From Marisa cornuarietis (taxonomy: Eukaryota > Mollusca > Gastropoda > Architaenioglossa > Ampullariidae), in the NCBI GenBank assembly GCA_004794655.1, contig SMMW01000634.1:2204501-2268500 (forward strand): a DNA stretch of 64,000 nt. Direction: 5' to 3'. Positions 12,601-22,369 of this stretch are shown one piece after another. Position 1 is the first letter of the stretch. Every line of letters starts with the position of its first letter. The notes beneath the pieces are model-generated. The model saw nothing but the letters and a program-made list of their open reading frames with translations. It searched no databases and was not told the DNA's origin. A program made the position numbers and the translations under genes.

Positions 12601-12945
12601 TTAAACTAGAAACTTTGTGCTTAATAAAAAAAAAATAATAATAATCCCGACGACCATCAATAATTATATCTACGGGCCCGATTCGTCAAATGTAAGCAAA
12701 CATGTTATGCCGCTATTATCGTCATTGTGGTTATCAACAATTAATGTTTTAACAGTGATCTACTGTGCGCACGAGGGGGTGTGTTCCACTCCGTGCGCGT
12801 GCACACATGCAGTGACGTGTTGACTATATGCGTGTGCATTTGTCGCGAAGTGTGTTCACGATTTGAAATGCTGAAAAAGACCAAGTACAGAGTAATAAAT
12901 AGTTGTAACCAAGAGTCACCACACTTACCCACTTGCCGCCGCCAT
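3615..12945 (-). CDS. M17 leucyl aminopeptidase, W07G4.4-like (complete, 16 exons)
   Basis: A metallo-aminopeptidase of peptidase family M17, predicted to release N-terminal residues from peptides in the cytosol as a hexamer (family knowledge). Exons, 5' to 3' on the reverse strand: 12945-12929, 11155-11023, 9461-9396, 9146-9064, 8264-8156, 7346-7222, 6778-6679, 6551-6476, 6239-6154, 5902-5798, 5612-5537, 5176-5054, 4867-4788, 4510-4403, 4135-4004, 3752-3615. All junctions are GT-AG, phases agree throughout, and they sum to 1,557 nt (518 residues). The active site is intact. Metal ligands are Lys265 (VGKG), Asp270 (TYDTGG), Asp288 (HRDKCG), and Asp348 and Glu350 (NTDAEGR). Catalytic residues are Lys277 and Arg352. 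The TYDTGGADIK block and the C-terminal 'DIAGSSGPFPGIPTGSPI' mark the group containing C. elegans W07G4.4 rather than LAP3 or NPEPL1. The start is ATG GCG GCG GCA in a 17-nt first coding exon. The exon 12/13 junction has one alternative acceptor. Confidence 0.93.
8827..9060 (+). mobile_element. tRNA-derived SINE with 12-bp target-site duplication
   Basis: A 210-bp SINE (8839-9048) flanked by perfect direct repeats TTCAAGCATGCA at 8827-8838 and 9049-9060. Its head carries pol III promoter boxes: A box TAGTGTAGTGG at 8851-8861 and B-like GGTTCAGATCT at 8889-8899. The 3' part contains CCCCATAGTGCAAAATTGC, then GGTGGAAGCACTTTCCT, and ends in an (AACC)n tail. The same 3' block occurs in the SINE at 28985-29212 and at the 3' terminus of the full-length LINE at 13617-19962. 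It sits in aminopeptidase intron 4, and its downstream duplication starts 2 nt from the GT donor of the 9146-9064 exon. No protein is encoded. Confidence 0.9.
9522..10460 (-). pseudogene. CR1/L2-like LINE 3' fragment with (ATT)n tail
   Basis: The reverse strand carries about 0.9 kb of degraded reverse transcriptase and 3' end. Recognisable blocks are 'NLGVLFNTSLSFENH', 'LPGRLFDKLQRVHNNAA', 'HATPLLCDFHWLPVW' and 'SIWNGLPPSLHTAKSVHA'. Most of it stays open (10364-9600), but the blocks fall in different frames, so at least one indel is present. The 3' end runs through an ATGCACTATAAAAATACT motif into an (ATT)n array (+ strand AAT repeats at 9522-9541), the usual CR1/L2-type 3' terminus. It lies in intron 2 of the aminopeptidase, in the same orientation as the gene. 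Confidence 0.75.
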
Positions 12946-13604
12946 TTTTTCAAAGGAAGCGGGTTGTGGTCATATGAGATTGGGGTCAAAGCTCCAGCTA
13001 CACGTCAACCTGCTGACCACACAGACCGCACACAGATCGCGTGACTAATGCGCGCAACATCTTCTCCGTTAATTCTATAGTTATTAAACGTGAATATTAT
13101 AAGTTATATATTACATGGCATCTTATTGTACCGTTTTAACTATATATGTGCAAACTGCTCCCAGAACTCAACAAACATTTGCATCTAACAAACGGCAGCG
13201 CGATCGAGTCCATCAGAGATTTTCTTCCAGTCCATCATCTGGCGAATGTGATCGATCCGGTGTAGCCGGCAGTAGTCTAAATCCTGATAAACTGATCAGT
13301 GAACACGATTAAAAATTCTTGAAGTAGAGAACAATACCACACACAAAGATGGAACAGCTTTTGCCTTTTGATGCAATTCAGGAAATATGTGCTGCATGTT
13401 GACTTATTTTTCTAGATAGATGCGTTCTCGGATTCTTTTCCTGCTCACTGAATCATTTTAAATAAACAACGTATGTAATAACTGTATATAATAATTTCAG
13501 AAAAATATGCATTTTGGTGTACACTAATTTGATCATATCGATCAGGACTTACCAGCACGTATTTCGGCGAGGTCAGTCTGCTATAGACGAGCGGTCTACG
13601 AACT
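12946..13604. promoter_or_regulatory. Upstream region of the aminopeptidase; no defined promoter element
   Basis: This interval runs from the aminopeptidase start codon to the LINE insertion. The first ~100 bp are the best place for the 5' UTR and core promoter. No TATA box or clear initiator is visible. The rest is AT-rich and I recognise nothing in it. The LINE begins about 670 bp upstream of the ATG. Confidence 0.4.
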
Positions 13605-13616
13605 GTCGCTACACGG
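13605..13616. repeat. Target-site duplication, left copy
   Basis: GTCGCTACACGG is repeated exactly at 19963-19974. The two copies bracket the LINE, and the bases outside them differ. They define the insertion borders. Confidence 0.8.
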
Positions 13617-14075
13617 TTGTTGTTGTTGTTGTTGTCTTTGAAAGGGAAAGTGCTTCCACCTCTCGGTGATTTCGCACTGTGGGGGATGGGGTCTTTGGGG
13701 AGTGTGGGGAAAGGGTTGCTGTTTTGTGGTGCCTGATGCGTGGTTTCACTTCTGTGCGTGCCCTCTATTTTTGTGGGTGTTTAGGTTTTCCAAGTCTGCA
13801 TGGGTGGTGTATTGTATTTGTGCCCTCTTCATCCATTATTGGTCTGCCAAGTTTGCATGAGTCGTTACAGTGCTGCTGCCCTCTTTCCTCCTGCTGCTGC
13901 TGGAGCCGTTTGTTGCCAGTGTTTAGGGGTCCTGCCACGTGTACCGTGGTGGTGTATTGTGTTTCTTTGTTTGGTTCCATGTATTGCTCTTCCTCAATTT
14001 TTTTTTTTTTTTTTTTTTTTTAATTTTTTTTCCAGTGTGGATGGCTATGTTGTCCTGTTTACCCCTATTCTTATT

Positions 14076-17000
14076 TTATATTAGACTAGAGTTTGGGTGG
14101 CTTGTTGCTATAACTACTACTAGTGACAGTATACTGTTCCATAGTTCTTTAGGTGGGTTGAGGCAGTTTCTGAGGTTTAGTCCCAGCCTATACTTATCTA
14201 GGAAATGTTTTAGTTCTTCTCTCTCTGGTTTATTTTCATTGCATTCCAACAGTACATGCGGGGTGCTAAGTCTGTCCCCACAGGCACATGAAGGTGGGTC
14301 TTTATACATTTTATAATATTCTCCACTAAGCCTCATTCTGGTTATTTTAGTTTGGTCCGACCTGATTGATGTTAGGTACATCAAGGTGAGACTAGGCTGG
14401 TCGTCTATCAGTCTTCTAGTACCTATACCTTCATTTTTGTATTTTTCTTGCCACCTTATTTTTATTGCTGGTTTTATAGCTATTTTTCTCTCTGCTGGTG
14501 AAATAGAGATGTTTAGGGTGGTGACTTTAGGGTTATTTTCTTGTTTTACTGCCAGTTTAGCTAGTTTATCTGCCTCTTCATTTCCTTTTATTCCTATGTG
14601 GGAAGGAACCCAAAAGAACTTAATGTCTCCCTGTTTCTGGTTGATTTTCTTTATGATGGACAGTACCTTGTATACTATATCTATTCTGTTTGAGGATTTG
14701 TTTTTTAAAGCCTGAAGTGCTGACAGTGAATCTGAAATTACTACATATTGTTGTTGCGTTGTGTCCTTCATTCCGAGATGAAGTGTATGGAGAGCTGTCA
14801 GTATGGCCGTCAACTCAGCTGTAAAAATTGAAGTGTGTTTTGGGAGTCTGCTGGAGATGGTGATGTTACCGGGTTGGTATACTCCTAATCCGGTTGTGTT
14901 TGTCACTGGGTCATGAGATCCATCAGTATAAATCTGCACGTGTTCTTTGTATGTGGTGTTTAGCTTGAGCTTTGTTTCTGCAGTGATTTGGGCTTGGTGT
15001 TGTTCTTTGTTGTATTTGGTGAGGTCAAGGTCTATCTGTGGGTGTGGAAGTGTCCAGGGTGGTGTTTGTATGTTGTCTGGTGGGTAAGGAGCTGTTATGT
15101 TAGTTTCTGCTCCCTTTGTGTTTTCTAAGTGTTGTATGTGTTGTTGTAGTGTGGGCTGTGGGGTGGGGCGGCCTGTTCTGTGTCTGTGGGGTTGAATATG
15201 AATCTGTCGGACTGGATGGTCAGGTGGGAGACATTGAATTTTGTAGTAGTAGCTAGCTGTCCTTTCTTTTATTATTAATTCTATAGGTTTCTGACCTGTT
15301 TCCGCCAGTATTGCTAGGTTTGGTGTGTACGATGGTACTCCCAGAACTACTTTTAGTGCCCTGGCCTGTACTGACTGAAGTTTAGCTAGTTGGTTTACTC
15401 TAAGGTGGACTAGCAGTGGGGCTGCGTATAGTAGTCTAGACATGACATGGGCCTGATAGAGGTTAAGGAGAGATTTAGGATTAGTTCCCCAGTTATTTCC
15501 ACTAACTACTCTCATTAGGTTTATTCCTTTTTGGCAGATTTTGTTATTTTGTCTACATACGGGGTCCAGCTTGTTTTTTCCGAGAAGATAACTCCTAGAA
15601 ATTGTATCTGTGGACTGTAGTCAAGGGTTGTTTGGTTTAGTGTTAATTTGGGGTATTCTGTCTTCTGGTTTGGTTTTTGGAATATTATTGCCTGTGTTTT
15701 GGTGGCTGAAAGTTTAAAGCCATTATATTTGAGCCACTTTGCTATTTCATGCAGATCCTCCTGTATCTTATCTATTCCTATGATTTTAGGTCTGTTGGGG
15801 TCATTTGTTGGGCGTATTTCTACTTTTCCTAGGAGGGACGTGTCGTCCGCAAACTGTTTAACTTTGACATGTTTTACACATTTGGGGAGGTCTGCTATCA
15901 TTATGTTAAAGAGTAAGGGACTGAGGACGCTTCCCTGTGGGACTCCATTTTCTAGTGGTACCTCGTTGGAAGTTTGATCCTCAATTCTTACAGCTATTTT
16001 TCTGTTTGTTAAGAAGGATTTGATTAGTTGCACTATTCTGTTTGGGGTGCCTATGTGGAGGAGTTTCTGAAGCAGGCCCTCATGCCAAAGCATATCGTAG
16101 GCTTTTTCTATGTCTAGAAAAACTCCGCACAGGTTCACTCTTTTTTCCGTGTGGGCATTGATAATTTCCTGCTGCAGTGCTGTTATGTGATCCATAGTGC
16201 TTCGTTTCTTCCTAAAACCACTTTGCTCTGGGGGCAGGATGTTGTTGGCCTCGCAAAAGTGGTTTAATCTCTTCTTAATAATTGTCTCAAATGTCTTGCC
16301 TAGTTGCGAGGTTAGCGCTATTGGTCTGTAGCTAGATGGGGCTGACTTTGCTTTGCCTGGTTTGGGGATGGGGACCACTGTGGCCCTTTTCCACATTTTA
16401 GGGAAACAACTTCTTTCAAGAATATCATTGAAGAGCTCTAAGATAAGGTGTTTGGTTTTCTGATGGCAGTTTTTTAGCATTTGGTAAGTGATAAGATCTG
16501 GGCCTGGAGCTGATCCTAACGTTTTGGTTGATAGGGCTTGCTCTAGTTCTTCTATAGATATTCTGTTTGTTAGTTTGAAAGGATCTTCTTGGTTTAGAGG
16601 GGGAAGGAAGTTATTTTCTGCCTGTTCTTTGAATAACTTAAAGTCTGGGTCTAAGTTAGAGTCTGAGCTGACTTCTTGAAATTGTTCAGCCAGTAGGTTT
16701 GCTTTTTCTAGGTTTGTCTCATATTTGGTACCTTCTTTTATCAGGGTGGGCATGGTGGATCTTGGCCCTTGATTTAATCTTTTGATCTTTCTCCAGCTAT
16801 CATTTAGGTTAGCATTTAGGTCTAGAGATTCTGTGAACCTGTGCCATTCCTCTTTTTTGGCTTGGAGGATAGTGCTTTTTGCTGCAGCTTTGGCCTTTTT
16901 GTATTCTAATCTGTTTTCTATGGTCTTGTGGCTTTTCCATATCTTAAGTTTATGTTTCCTGTTCTTAATTGCTTGTTCACATTCCTTGGTCCACCAGGCT

Positions 17001-17902
17001 TGCCCAGCATACCTGTACTCCTTACCATTTCCATTTGGTGTTGCTGATTTGATTGCTTTAGTGATGCTATCTGTCAGTTTTTCAGTCTTGGTGTCTATGT
17101 CGTCGTCAGGGAGCCATATCTCATTCACTTCTGTTAGTGACTCGTACAGGGTCCAGTGAGTTCTTTTAGTGTTTATTCTAGAGATTAGGGGACTTGGTTG
17201 GCTTATTTTAGTATCTGGCATGGAGATTATAATTGGAAAGTGGTCACTCCCTAACGTGTCTTCTTCGTAAACTTCCCATTCTAAAACATTTGCTAGTTCT
17301 GGGGTACAGAGAGATAGATCTATGGTTGAAGTTGAGTCTGTGGAGCCCTGACAGAACACATGCGTGGGTTGGCCATTGTTTAGCAAACAGACCCTTGCAT
17401 CTTCCATGGCTTCTTCTATCATTTTACCTCCTTTGTCTGCTTTTGGGTTTTCCCTATCCCAGAGTGGGTTTTTAGCATTAAAGTCTCCCAGTATTAGGTT
17501 CCCTGACTGGAGTAATCTTGTTAAGTCTTCTACTGTTATTGAATTATATTTGGTTTGGTTGGATATGTACGCGTTTGTTATTTTTAGCTTTTTTCCGGAT
17601 GGAAACGTGATTTCTACACCTACTGCCTCAATTTCAGGATTTAGGTTATGGTCTATTTCTGTAGCTGTTATTTCGCTTTTGATATAGATTGCTACTCCCC
17701 CTCCTTTATGCGGTTTAGGTCTTGATTTAAATATTGGTGGGTATTTATAGTTTGAAATTTGGATTGGTTCTTTTGTGAAATTTGTTTCCTGCAGGGCGAT
17801 CACTTCTGGCCTATTATTTTTTATAAAGTTGAGTAACTCGCTTTTATTACTATTTAGTGCCCTGCAGTTCCACTGTATAAATCTTATTGTTTGCTTAGAC
17901 AT
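14076..17902 (-). pseudogene. LINE ORF2 polyprotein: endonuclease, reverse transcriptase, RNase H (one frameshift)
   Basis: The enzyme of the LINE. The first frame (17902-15521, 793 codons) has an endonuclease domain (residues ~1-230) with RIQWNCRALN, ALQET, LILGDFNAKNPLW and the catalytic GSDHFP. The reverse transcriptase follows (~470-790) with SYRPIALTS, FLDIEKAYD, NGVPQGSVLSPLLF and the active-site FADD near 15850. The second frame (15515-14076) continues with the RT thumb, an RNase H domain holding the D-E-D-D quartet (YTDGSHD ~14926, TAELTAI ~14815, ISDSLSA ~14730, NEEADKLAK ~14580), and a terminal CACGD...PHVLLEC Cys-His cluster. A TAA at 15521-15523 separates the halves. One missing base in a T5 run (15528-15532, + strand) explains the break. 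It could be a real mutation or a homopolymer sequencing error. Confidence 0.9.
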
Positions 17903-19421
17903 TTTCGTTTAAAATTGTGAGGAGACCTGATAGAGTTCTTATCATTTTAGTCAAACTCGGTACATCAAGTGTCCGTAGGTCTTTGGTGGTCTGTTTCACG
18001 TTTGTGACGTAGTCGTCGATTTGGGTCATCAGGGTAAATATTTCCTTTTTCAGCAGGGTCAGGTCGTCTGGTGGAGTTGTCTTGTCGCTCTTTGTTTTCT
18101 GGTGTTCTTCTTTATTCTTTGTTAAGTCTTCTATTGTTGTCTCTATGTTGTCGCTCGCCGTGATTGTCTGTGGAGTCTTTGTCTGTGTTGTCTCCGTCTG
18201 TGGTGTCTCCGTCTGTAGTGTAGTCTGCTGCGCTGGTGGAAGCTGTTCCCTCTTCTCACTGGTTAGCTCGGATCGAGCGTTAGTTTTTTCTTTGTGGGTC
18301 CAGTATTTTTCGCTGGAAGTTTTGAGCGCTTCGCTGTATGTAAGTTTACCTGTCGCGCATATTTGGCTGGCTTGTCTGTGGATTATTTTGGAGGGGCATC
18401 CACCATACCTTGCACTGTGGCCAGATTCTCCACAGTTTATGCAGACGAACTCCTGGTGGTCTTTTACGCTGCAGTTTCTAGTGTCGTGTGTACCTCCGCA
18501 GCGCCCACATACAGCTCTTAGCTTGCACTGGTCCGCAATGTGACCAAAGCCGTTGCAGTTAAAGCACTGTCTTTCTGTTTGATTGAATTGCTCTACTCTA
18601 TATGTCAGTAATCCTATTTTGATGCTCGTGGGAGTTTCACTATCTATAAATTCCATTAAAATTGCTTTACTAGGTGTTATTTTTCCCTTGGCTTTTATGT
18701 TGAATCTTTTGACAGCCCTGATTTTGGGTCGCCCTGTTTGATCCATCATCCTGTTAATGTCCTCCAGACTTTCTTCTAGAGAAATATTTTTAATGACACC
18801 AAGCCCCTTCTTCTGTCTTGGCTTTTTGTTTTGTTTGCCAGGGACGTAGCAGGTCACGCTGATGCCTAGGAAATTTTTAATCTCCGTTGCATTCCTTTGT
18901 TGGGCTGGGTCTTTGCAGCCTATAATCAATTTGTTGGATCGTATTGAGGGTCTTACTTCCTCTACGTCTCCAATCTTTTCATTGATTTCTCTGGACATTC
19001 GTGAGGGGCCTGCTGTCACGATGTTCTTGTTTCCTTTCTCATTGGGGATGATGATAACTGGAAAGGGTAGCTGGGGGATGGTATTGTCTTGTGCTCTTGT
19101 CCTCTGTCTTGGTTGTAATTTCTTTCTTCTATTTTTAGTAGTTACGGTCTGGAAGCCGTCGTCTGAGTCAGAGTCAGAGACCTCGTTTATGTTACTGTCA
19201 CTTTCACATTCAGTCCGTTCGTCTGGGTCGTTGGTTTTCATACTGTATTCGTTCCCTTTGATGGTGTCTGATGAGTCACAGCTACTTGATTCGCTAAGGT
19301 AGAGGTCGTCATTTATGTTTATCATATCCTGCTTTCTAGCGGCACTACGGGTTACTCTTTTACCTGCTTCCTTCTTAGTGAAAGGATTTACCTTTCTGGT
19401 TTGTTTGGGGGAGTCCCCCAT
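17895..19421 (-). CDS. LINE ORF1 (gag-like) with three CCHC zinc knuckles
   Basis: An intact 508-residue ORF1 protein, expected to bind and package the LINE RNA. Residues 1-130 are polar and acidic with serine runs. Residues ~160-280 look like a degenerate RNA-recognition region (NKLIIGCKDPAQQ, then AILMEFIDSETP). Three zinc knuckles follow: CFNCNGFGHIADQC (~284-297), CGRCGGTHDTRNC (~302-314) and CINCGESGHSARYGGC (~325-340). The Thr/Gln-rich tail (TQTETPQ-like repeats) ends in a short predicted helix. The stop codon overlaps the ORF2 start in the octamer ATGTCTAA, a layout that suggests coupled re-initiation, as proposed for other two-ORF LINEs. No internal stop is present. Confidence 0.88.
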   Translation of the reverse strand: MGDSPKQTRKVNPFTKKEAGKRVTRSAARKQDMININDDLYLSESSSCDSSDTIKGNEYSMKTNDPDERTECESDSNINEVSDSDSDDGFQTVTTKNRRKKLQPRQRTRAQDNTIPQLPFPVIIIPNEKGNKNIVTAGPSRMSREINEKIGDVEEVRPSIRSNKLIIGCKDPAQQRNATEIKNFLGISVTCYVPGKQNKKPRQKKGLGVIKNISLEESLEDINRMMDQTGRPKIRAVKRFNIKAKGKITPSKAILMEFIDSETPTSIKIGLLTYRVEQFNQTERQCFNCNGFGHIADQCKLRAVCGRCGGTHDTRNCSVKDHQEFVCINCGESGHSARYGGCPSKIIHRQASQICATGKLTYSEALKTSSEKYWTHKEKTNARSELTSEKREQLPPAQQTTLQTETPQTETTQTKTPQTITASDNIETTIEDLTKNKEEHQKTKSDKTTPPDDLTLLKKEIFTLMTQIDDYVTNVKQTTKDLRTLDVPSLTKMIRTLSGLLTILNENV

Positions 19422-19962
19422 TTAGACCGTTTTCTACCTCAGTTTGGTCGGGTTAGTAATGTGGGGGCAAAAAAGTAAAAGCAAGTTCGATACATCAAAG
19501 GGGGTAAGGGGGATATTCAACTAGACTATGGAAGTATGTAGCTTAACAACAGCTAAAGTGAAAGGAAATAAGGGAATAGGGGAGAAAAGGGCGGGCGATT
19601 TTGGAAACAATAAAGGATAAGAGGACAGAACAGGGAAATGAGCGCGAGGGAAAAAAAAAAAAAAAAAAAGGGGGGGGGAGAAAAAGGTTAAAATATAGAA
19701 TAAGAGAAGGAGAGGGAAAGGGGCCTTTCAGCAGTGTCTGACTAATACAATGTAGTTAAAGTTTACTTATTACTGTGATATTTGAGGATGATTAGTAAGA
19801 TTACTCACGGTTTTGTCCACCACCCGACTGCGCCTGGAAGCCGTCGACTATGGCGGAACAATACCACGTGGCGATACGTCAAGCTTTGCTTTCACCCACG
19901 ATGCTTACACCTCGCTGGTTGAGCCTCGCATGTGGCATTCGATCGTAGAGTTGGTTCTGACG

Positions 19963-19974
19963 GTCGCTACACGG
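19963..19974. repeat. Target-site duplication, right copy
   Basis: GTCGCTACACGG, identical to 13605-13616. It marks the 5' border of the LINE. It lies inside a local inverted repeat (GACGGTC ... GACCGTC, 19959-19980). Confidence 0.8.
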
Positions 19975-20708
19975 ACCGTCATCTGCGCTATTTATAGCTC
20001 AGGGGGGAAAAAAATGATCGCCCGACTTACGGCTAGACGCTCGTGCCAAAATTTGAAATATCGTTCTTGTGCAATGCATCAAAATGGCAGAGAAGAGATT
20101 TTGCTTCTTTAGAACAGTTTTAAGATTTAGAAACATGTTGTACAACCAGCGGCTGATCTTAAAAAAACATCTAAAACAGATTTGATGCTGATTTAAAAAA
20201 GGCAGGAAAGAGGATCAAATGGGTCCTGGGTTCCATATACTGGGCGATTGAAACATGCCACTACTGCATCTAAAATACTCGAAGTTGACTCGCCATCCGA
20301 CGCTCGATCATGTACTTTGGACGTGTATTAAATACAAGGTCGTGATACTAGGTTCCGACAACCTCGGATCTTTCCTTATCCTCTCAAGAAATGCCGAGTA
20401 GATCTAGTACTGAACTTTTTTTGTCGTCACAGGCGCCTTTAACCAAGAACACAATTAATAGTTTTCGAGTAATTCATTTTTGTTTTCTTCATTAGAAGCG
20501 TACGTGGCCCTAAGCACGTCTAGGTCTCGAATAGCACTCCGCGCGTAGCAGGTACTCGCGCTTGTCATTCGATTTACATGCATACGAGGCACTGCTTCTT
20601 TGGTCCGTTTTGTGGAGAAACTTCTATTCTATAGGTGGGCCTTACCAATGAATGAGCTTTAAAATGCATTTAATGTAAGGGTGTGCTCCGTGCTCGTGCA
20701 CCTTCTAG

Positions 20709-22259
20709 CAGGGCTGCCGAGAGCCATGGAGCAGGATCCCCGGGTCAGATGACAATTCTGGGCCCCAGGGCAGAGGATTTTCTGGGCTCCTTGCATTAAC
20801 AACCATTAACTGTAATCGTGATTTTCCCAGTATATAGTAGTATGCTTATAAGTTATAACTAGACTGACAATATCTGCATTACCTATAGTAACGTACCTGG
20901 AGAAGGCTTTTGACAGCATCCACCGCGAGTCATTATGGAAGATCCTGAGGCATTATGGAGTCCCTGCGAAACTTGTCCAGGTCATTGGAATGCTGTACAG
21001 CGATTTCAAATCTCAGGTGGTCTGTGACACGGAGCTCACAGCCCCCTTCAACGTCAGCACTGGGGTGAAGCAGGGCTGCATTCTGTCGCCGTTCCTTTTC
21101 ATCCTGGCCATGGACTGGATCATGAAGAATTCCACCGATAGAGAGAGGAGAGGGATCAAATGGACCATGACTATGACAGCAACAACAATGCTGGAAGACT
21201 TGGACTTTGCTGATGACATTGCCCTGTTGTCACACTGCCACAAATACATGCAGGAGAAAACAAATGCCTTCTCAGAAACAGCTGGAAACCTTGGCTTGAA
21301 GGTCAGCACAAAGAAAACAAAAAGTATGAGAGTGAACGCCAGAGTCCAAGAAAACATCAAACTAAATGGAGAAGAGATTGAGGAAGTTGACAGTTTTACC
21401 TATCTTGGGTCCAAGATGTCCAACACCGGGGATGCGGAGGTGGAGATTCAAGCCCGACTGGCAAAAGCCAGCCAAGCCTTCGCCTCACTCAGGAGCACAT
21501 GGAAGGCAAAAAACATCAGCCAGAAGACCAAGCTGAGAATCTTCAAGTCAAATGTGATCAGCACCCTCTTTTATGGATCAGAAACATGGAAGATGACCAA
21601 AAACATCGGTAACAGGCTTGACGTCTTCCAAAACAGATGCCTCACGCGCATACTTAACATCTTTTGGCCAAACACCATCACCAATGGAAAACTCCACCAA
21701 AGAACTGAAACCGAGTCCATCACCACGCAGGTTCAACGAAGACGTTGGCGATGGATTGGACATGTGCTCCGCCAGCAGACAGCAGACCTCTCCAGAATCA
21801 CCCTACGATGGACTCCAGACGGCCGAAGAAAACGAGGCCGCGCAAAGGAAACCTGGAGAAGAACAGTGGAAAGGGAGATGAAAGGAAAGGGCTGGACATG
21901 GGGTCGCCTGGAGCGGGTTTCAGCCGATCGACATCAGTGGCGGGCTCTGGTTGAGGCCTTATGTGCAAATAGCACGAAGAGGATTGATAGATTGACCTAT
22001 AGTAACGTAATATAGACAGCAAACAACTATATAACATCTTCACCACTGCACAAAATGAGCATATTAGTGCTGTGTGCACGTAAATGGTCAGTAAGCAAGG
22101 AAAAATGATTTTGCATTTTGCAGCCGCGTTACTGTATTTGTTTTCTCTCTTCGGAGATTGTACTTAAAAAAAAAAATACTCTGACCAAGTCTGGGCCCCC
22201 TTCACACTCGCGGGCCCGGGTACACCCGGCCCACCTGTCCCCCCTTCTCGTAAGGCCTG
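20709..22259. mobile_element. hAT-like non-autonomous DNA element interrupted by a LINE
   Basis: The left end CAGGGCTGCCGAGAG (20709) and the reverse complement of the right end, CAGGCCTTACGAGAAG (ending 22259), are imperfect terminal inverted repeats. The flanking octamers CCTTCTAG (20701-20708) and CCTTCGTG (22260-22267) match at 6 of 8 positions, the duplication length expected for hAT transposons. Both ends are GC-rich with GGGCCC motifs. Without the nested LINE and its duplication the element is about 440 bp and encodes nothing. A diverged second copy starts at 24256. The superfamily call rests on the ends and the 8-bp site only. Confidence 0.6.
20896..21994 (+). mobile_element. 5'-truncated LINE with 15-bp target-site duplication
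   Basis: Perfect direct repeats ACCTATAGTAACGTA at 20881-20895 and 21995-22009 bracket a 1.1-kb reverse-transcriptase fragment. Its frame is open to the natural stop (TAG, 22013-22015, just past the duplication). The fragment begins mid-palm (LEKAFDSIHRESLWKIL) and carries TGVKQGCILSPFLF, DLDFADDIALLSH, SFTYLGSKMS, TLFYGSETWK, RRRWRWIGHVLRQ and the terminal PDGRRKRGRAKETWRRTVE block. These blocks are common in invertebrate RTE/BovB-like and related elements. The endonuclease is missing, so the copy is dead on arrival. The long clean frame and perfect duplication suggest a fairly recent insertion. Confidence 0.88.
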
Positions 22260-22267
22260 CCTTCGTG

Positions 22268-22337
22268 TGTGTGTGTGTGTGGGGGGGGGTGTTGATGCGC
22301 TTTGGGTCTGCCATCAGTTTTGGGAAAAGGCACCATA

Positions 22338-22368
<31 letters not shown>

Positions 22369-22369
22369 A
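22268..22369. repeat. (GT)n and (AAAT)n microsatellites
   Basis: A GT run at about 22266-22281 leads into a G9 tract. An AAAT tetranucleotide array of about eight units follows at 22337-22369. Both lie beside the hAT-like right end. Confidence 0.85.

Larger units (their letters stand above)
13617..19962 (-). mobile_element. Near-full-length LINE, ORF1 plus EN-RT-RNase H ORF2 (I-like group)
   Basis: A 6,346-bp non-LTR retrotransposon on the reverse strand, bounded by 12-bp duplications. From its 5' end it has a ~540-bp 5' UTR (19962-19422) with A- and G-homopolymers near 19650-19680. ORF1 (19421-17895) overlaps ORF2 (17902-14076), and a ~460-bp 3' UTR follows, with an A-rich run (T-rich on + at 13998-14031). 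The 3' terminus holds CAGTGCGAAATCACCGAG and a (CAA)n tail (+ strand TTG repeats at 13616-13636). An RNase H domain after the RT, plus an apurinic-type endonuclease and a zinc-knuckle ORF1, place it in the I/Nimb/Jockey assemblage. The exact clade needs a tree. One frameshift breaks ORF2; otherwise the copy looks young. Confidence 0.88.

Noticed and set aside
13679..14316. Phe/Ser-rich + strand frames
   Set aside because: Antisense of the LINE 3' UTR, including its T-rich run, and of the ORF2 end.
15515..15523. Programmed -1 frameshift in LINE ORF2 as a firm call
   Set aside because: The AAAAAGG context would allow it, but a one-base loss in a homopolymer is simpler and no other copy is available for comparison.
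18082..18543. 153-codon + strand frame, hydrophobic
   Set aside because: Antisense shadow of the zinc-knuckle region of LINE ORF1, whose CCHC motifs are unmistakable.
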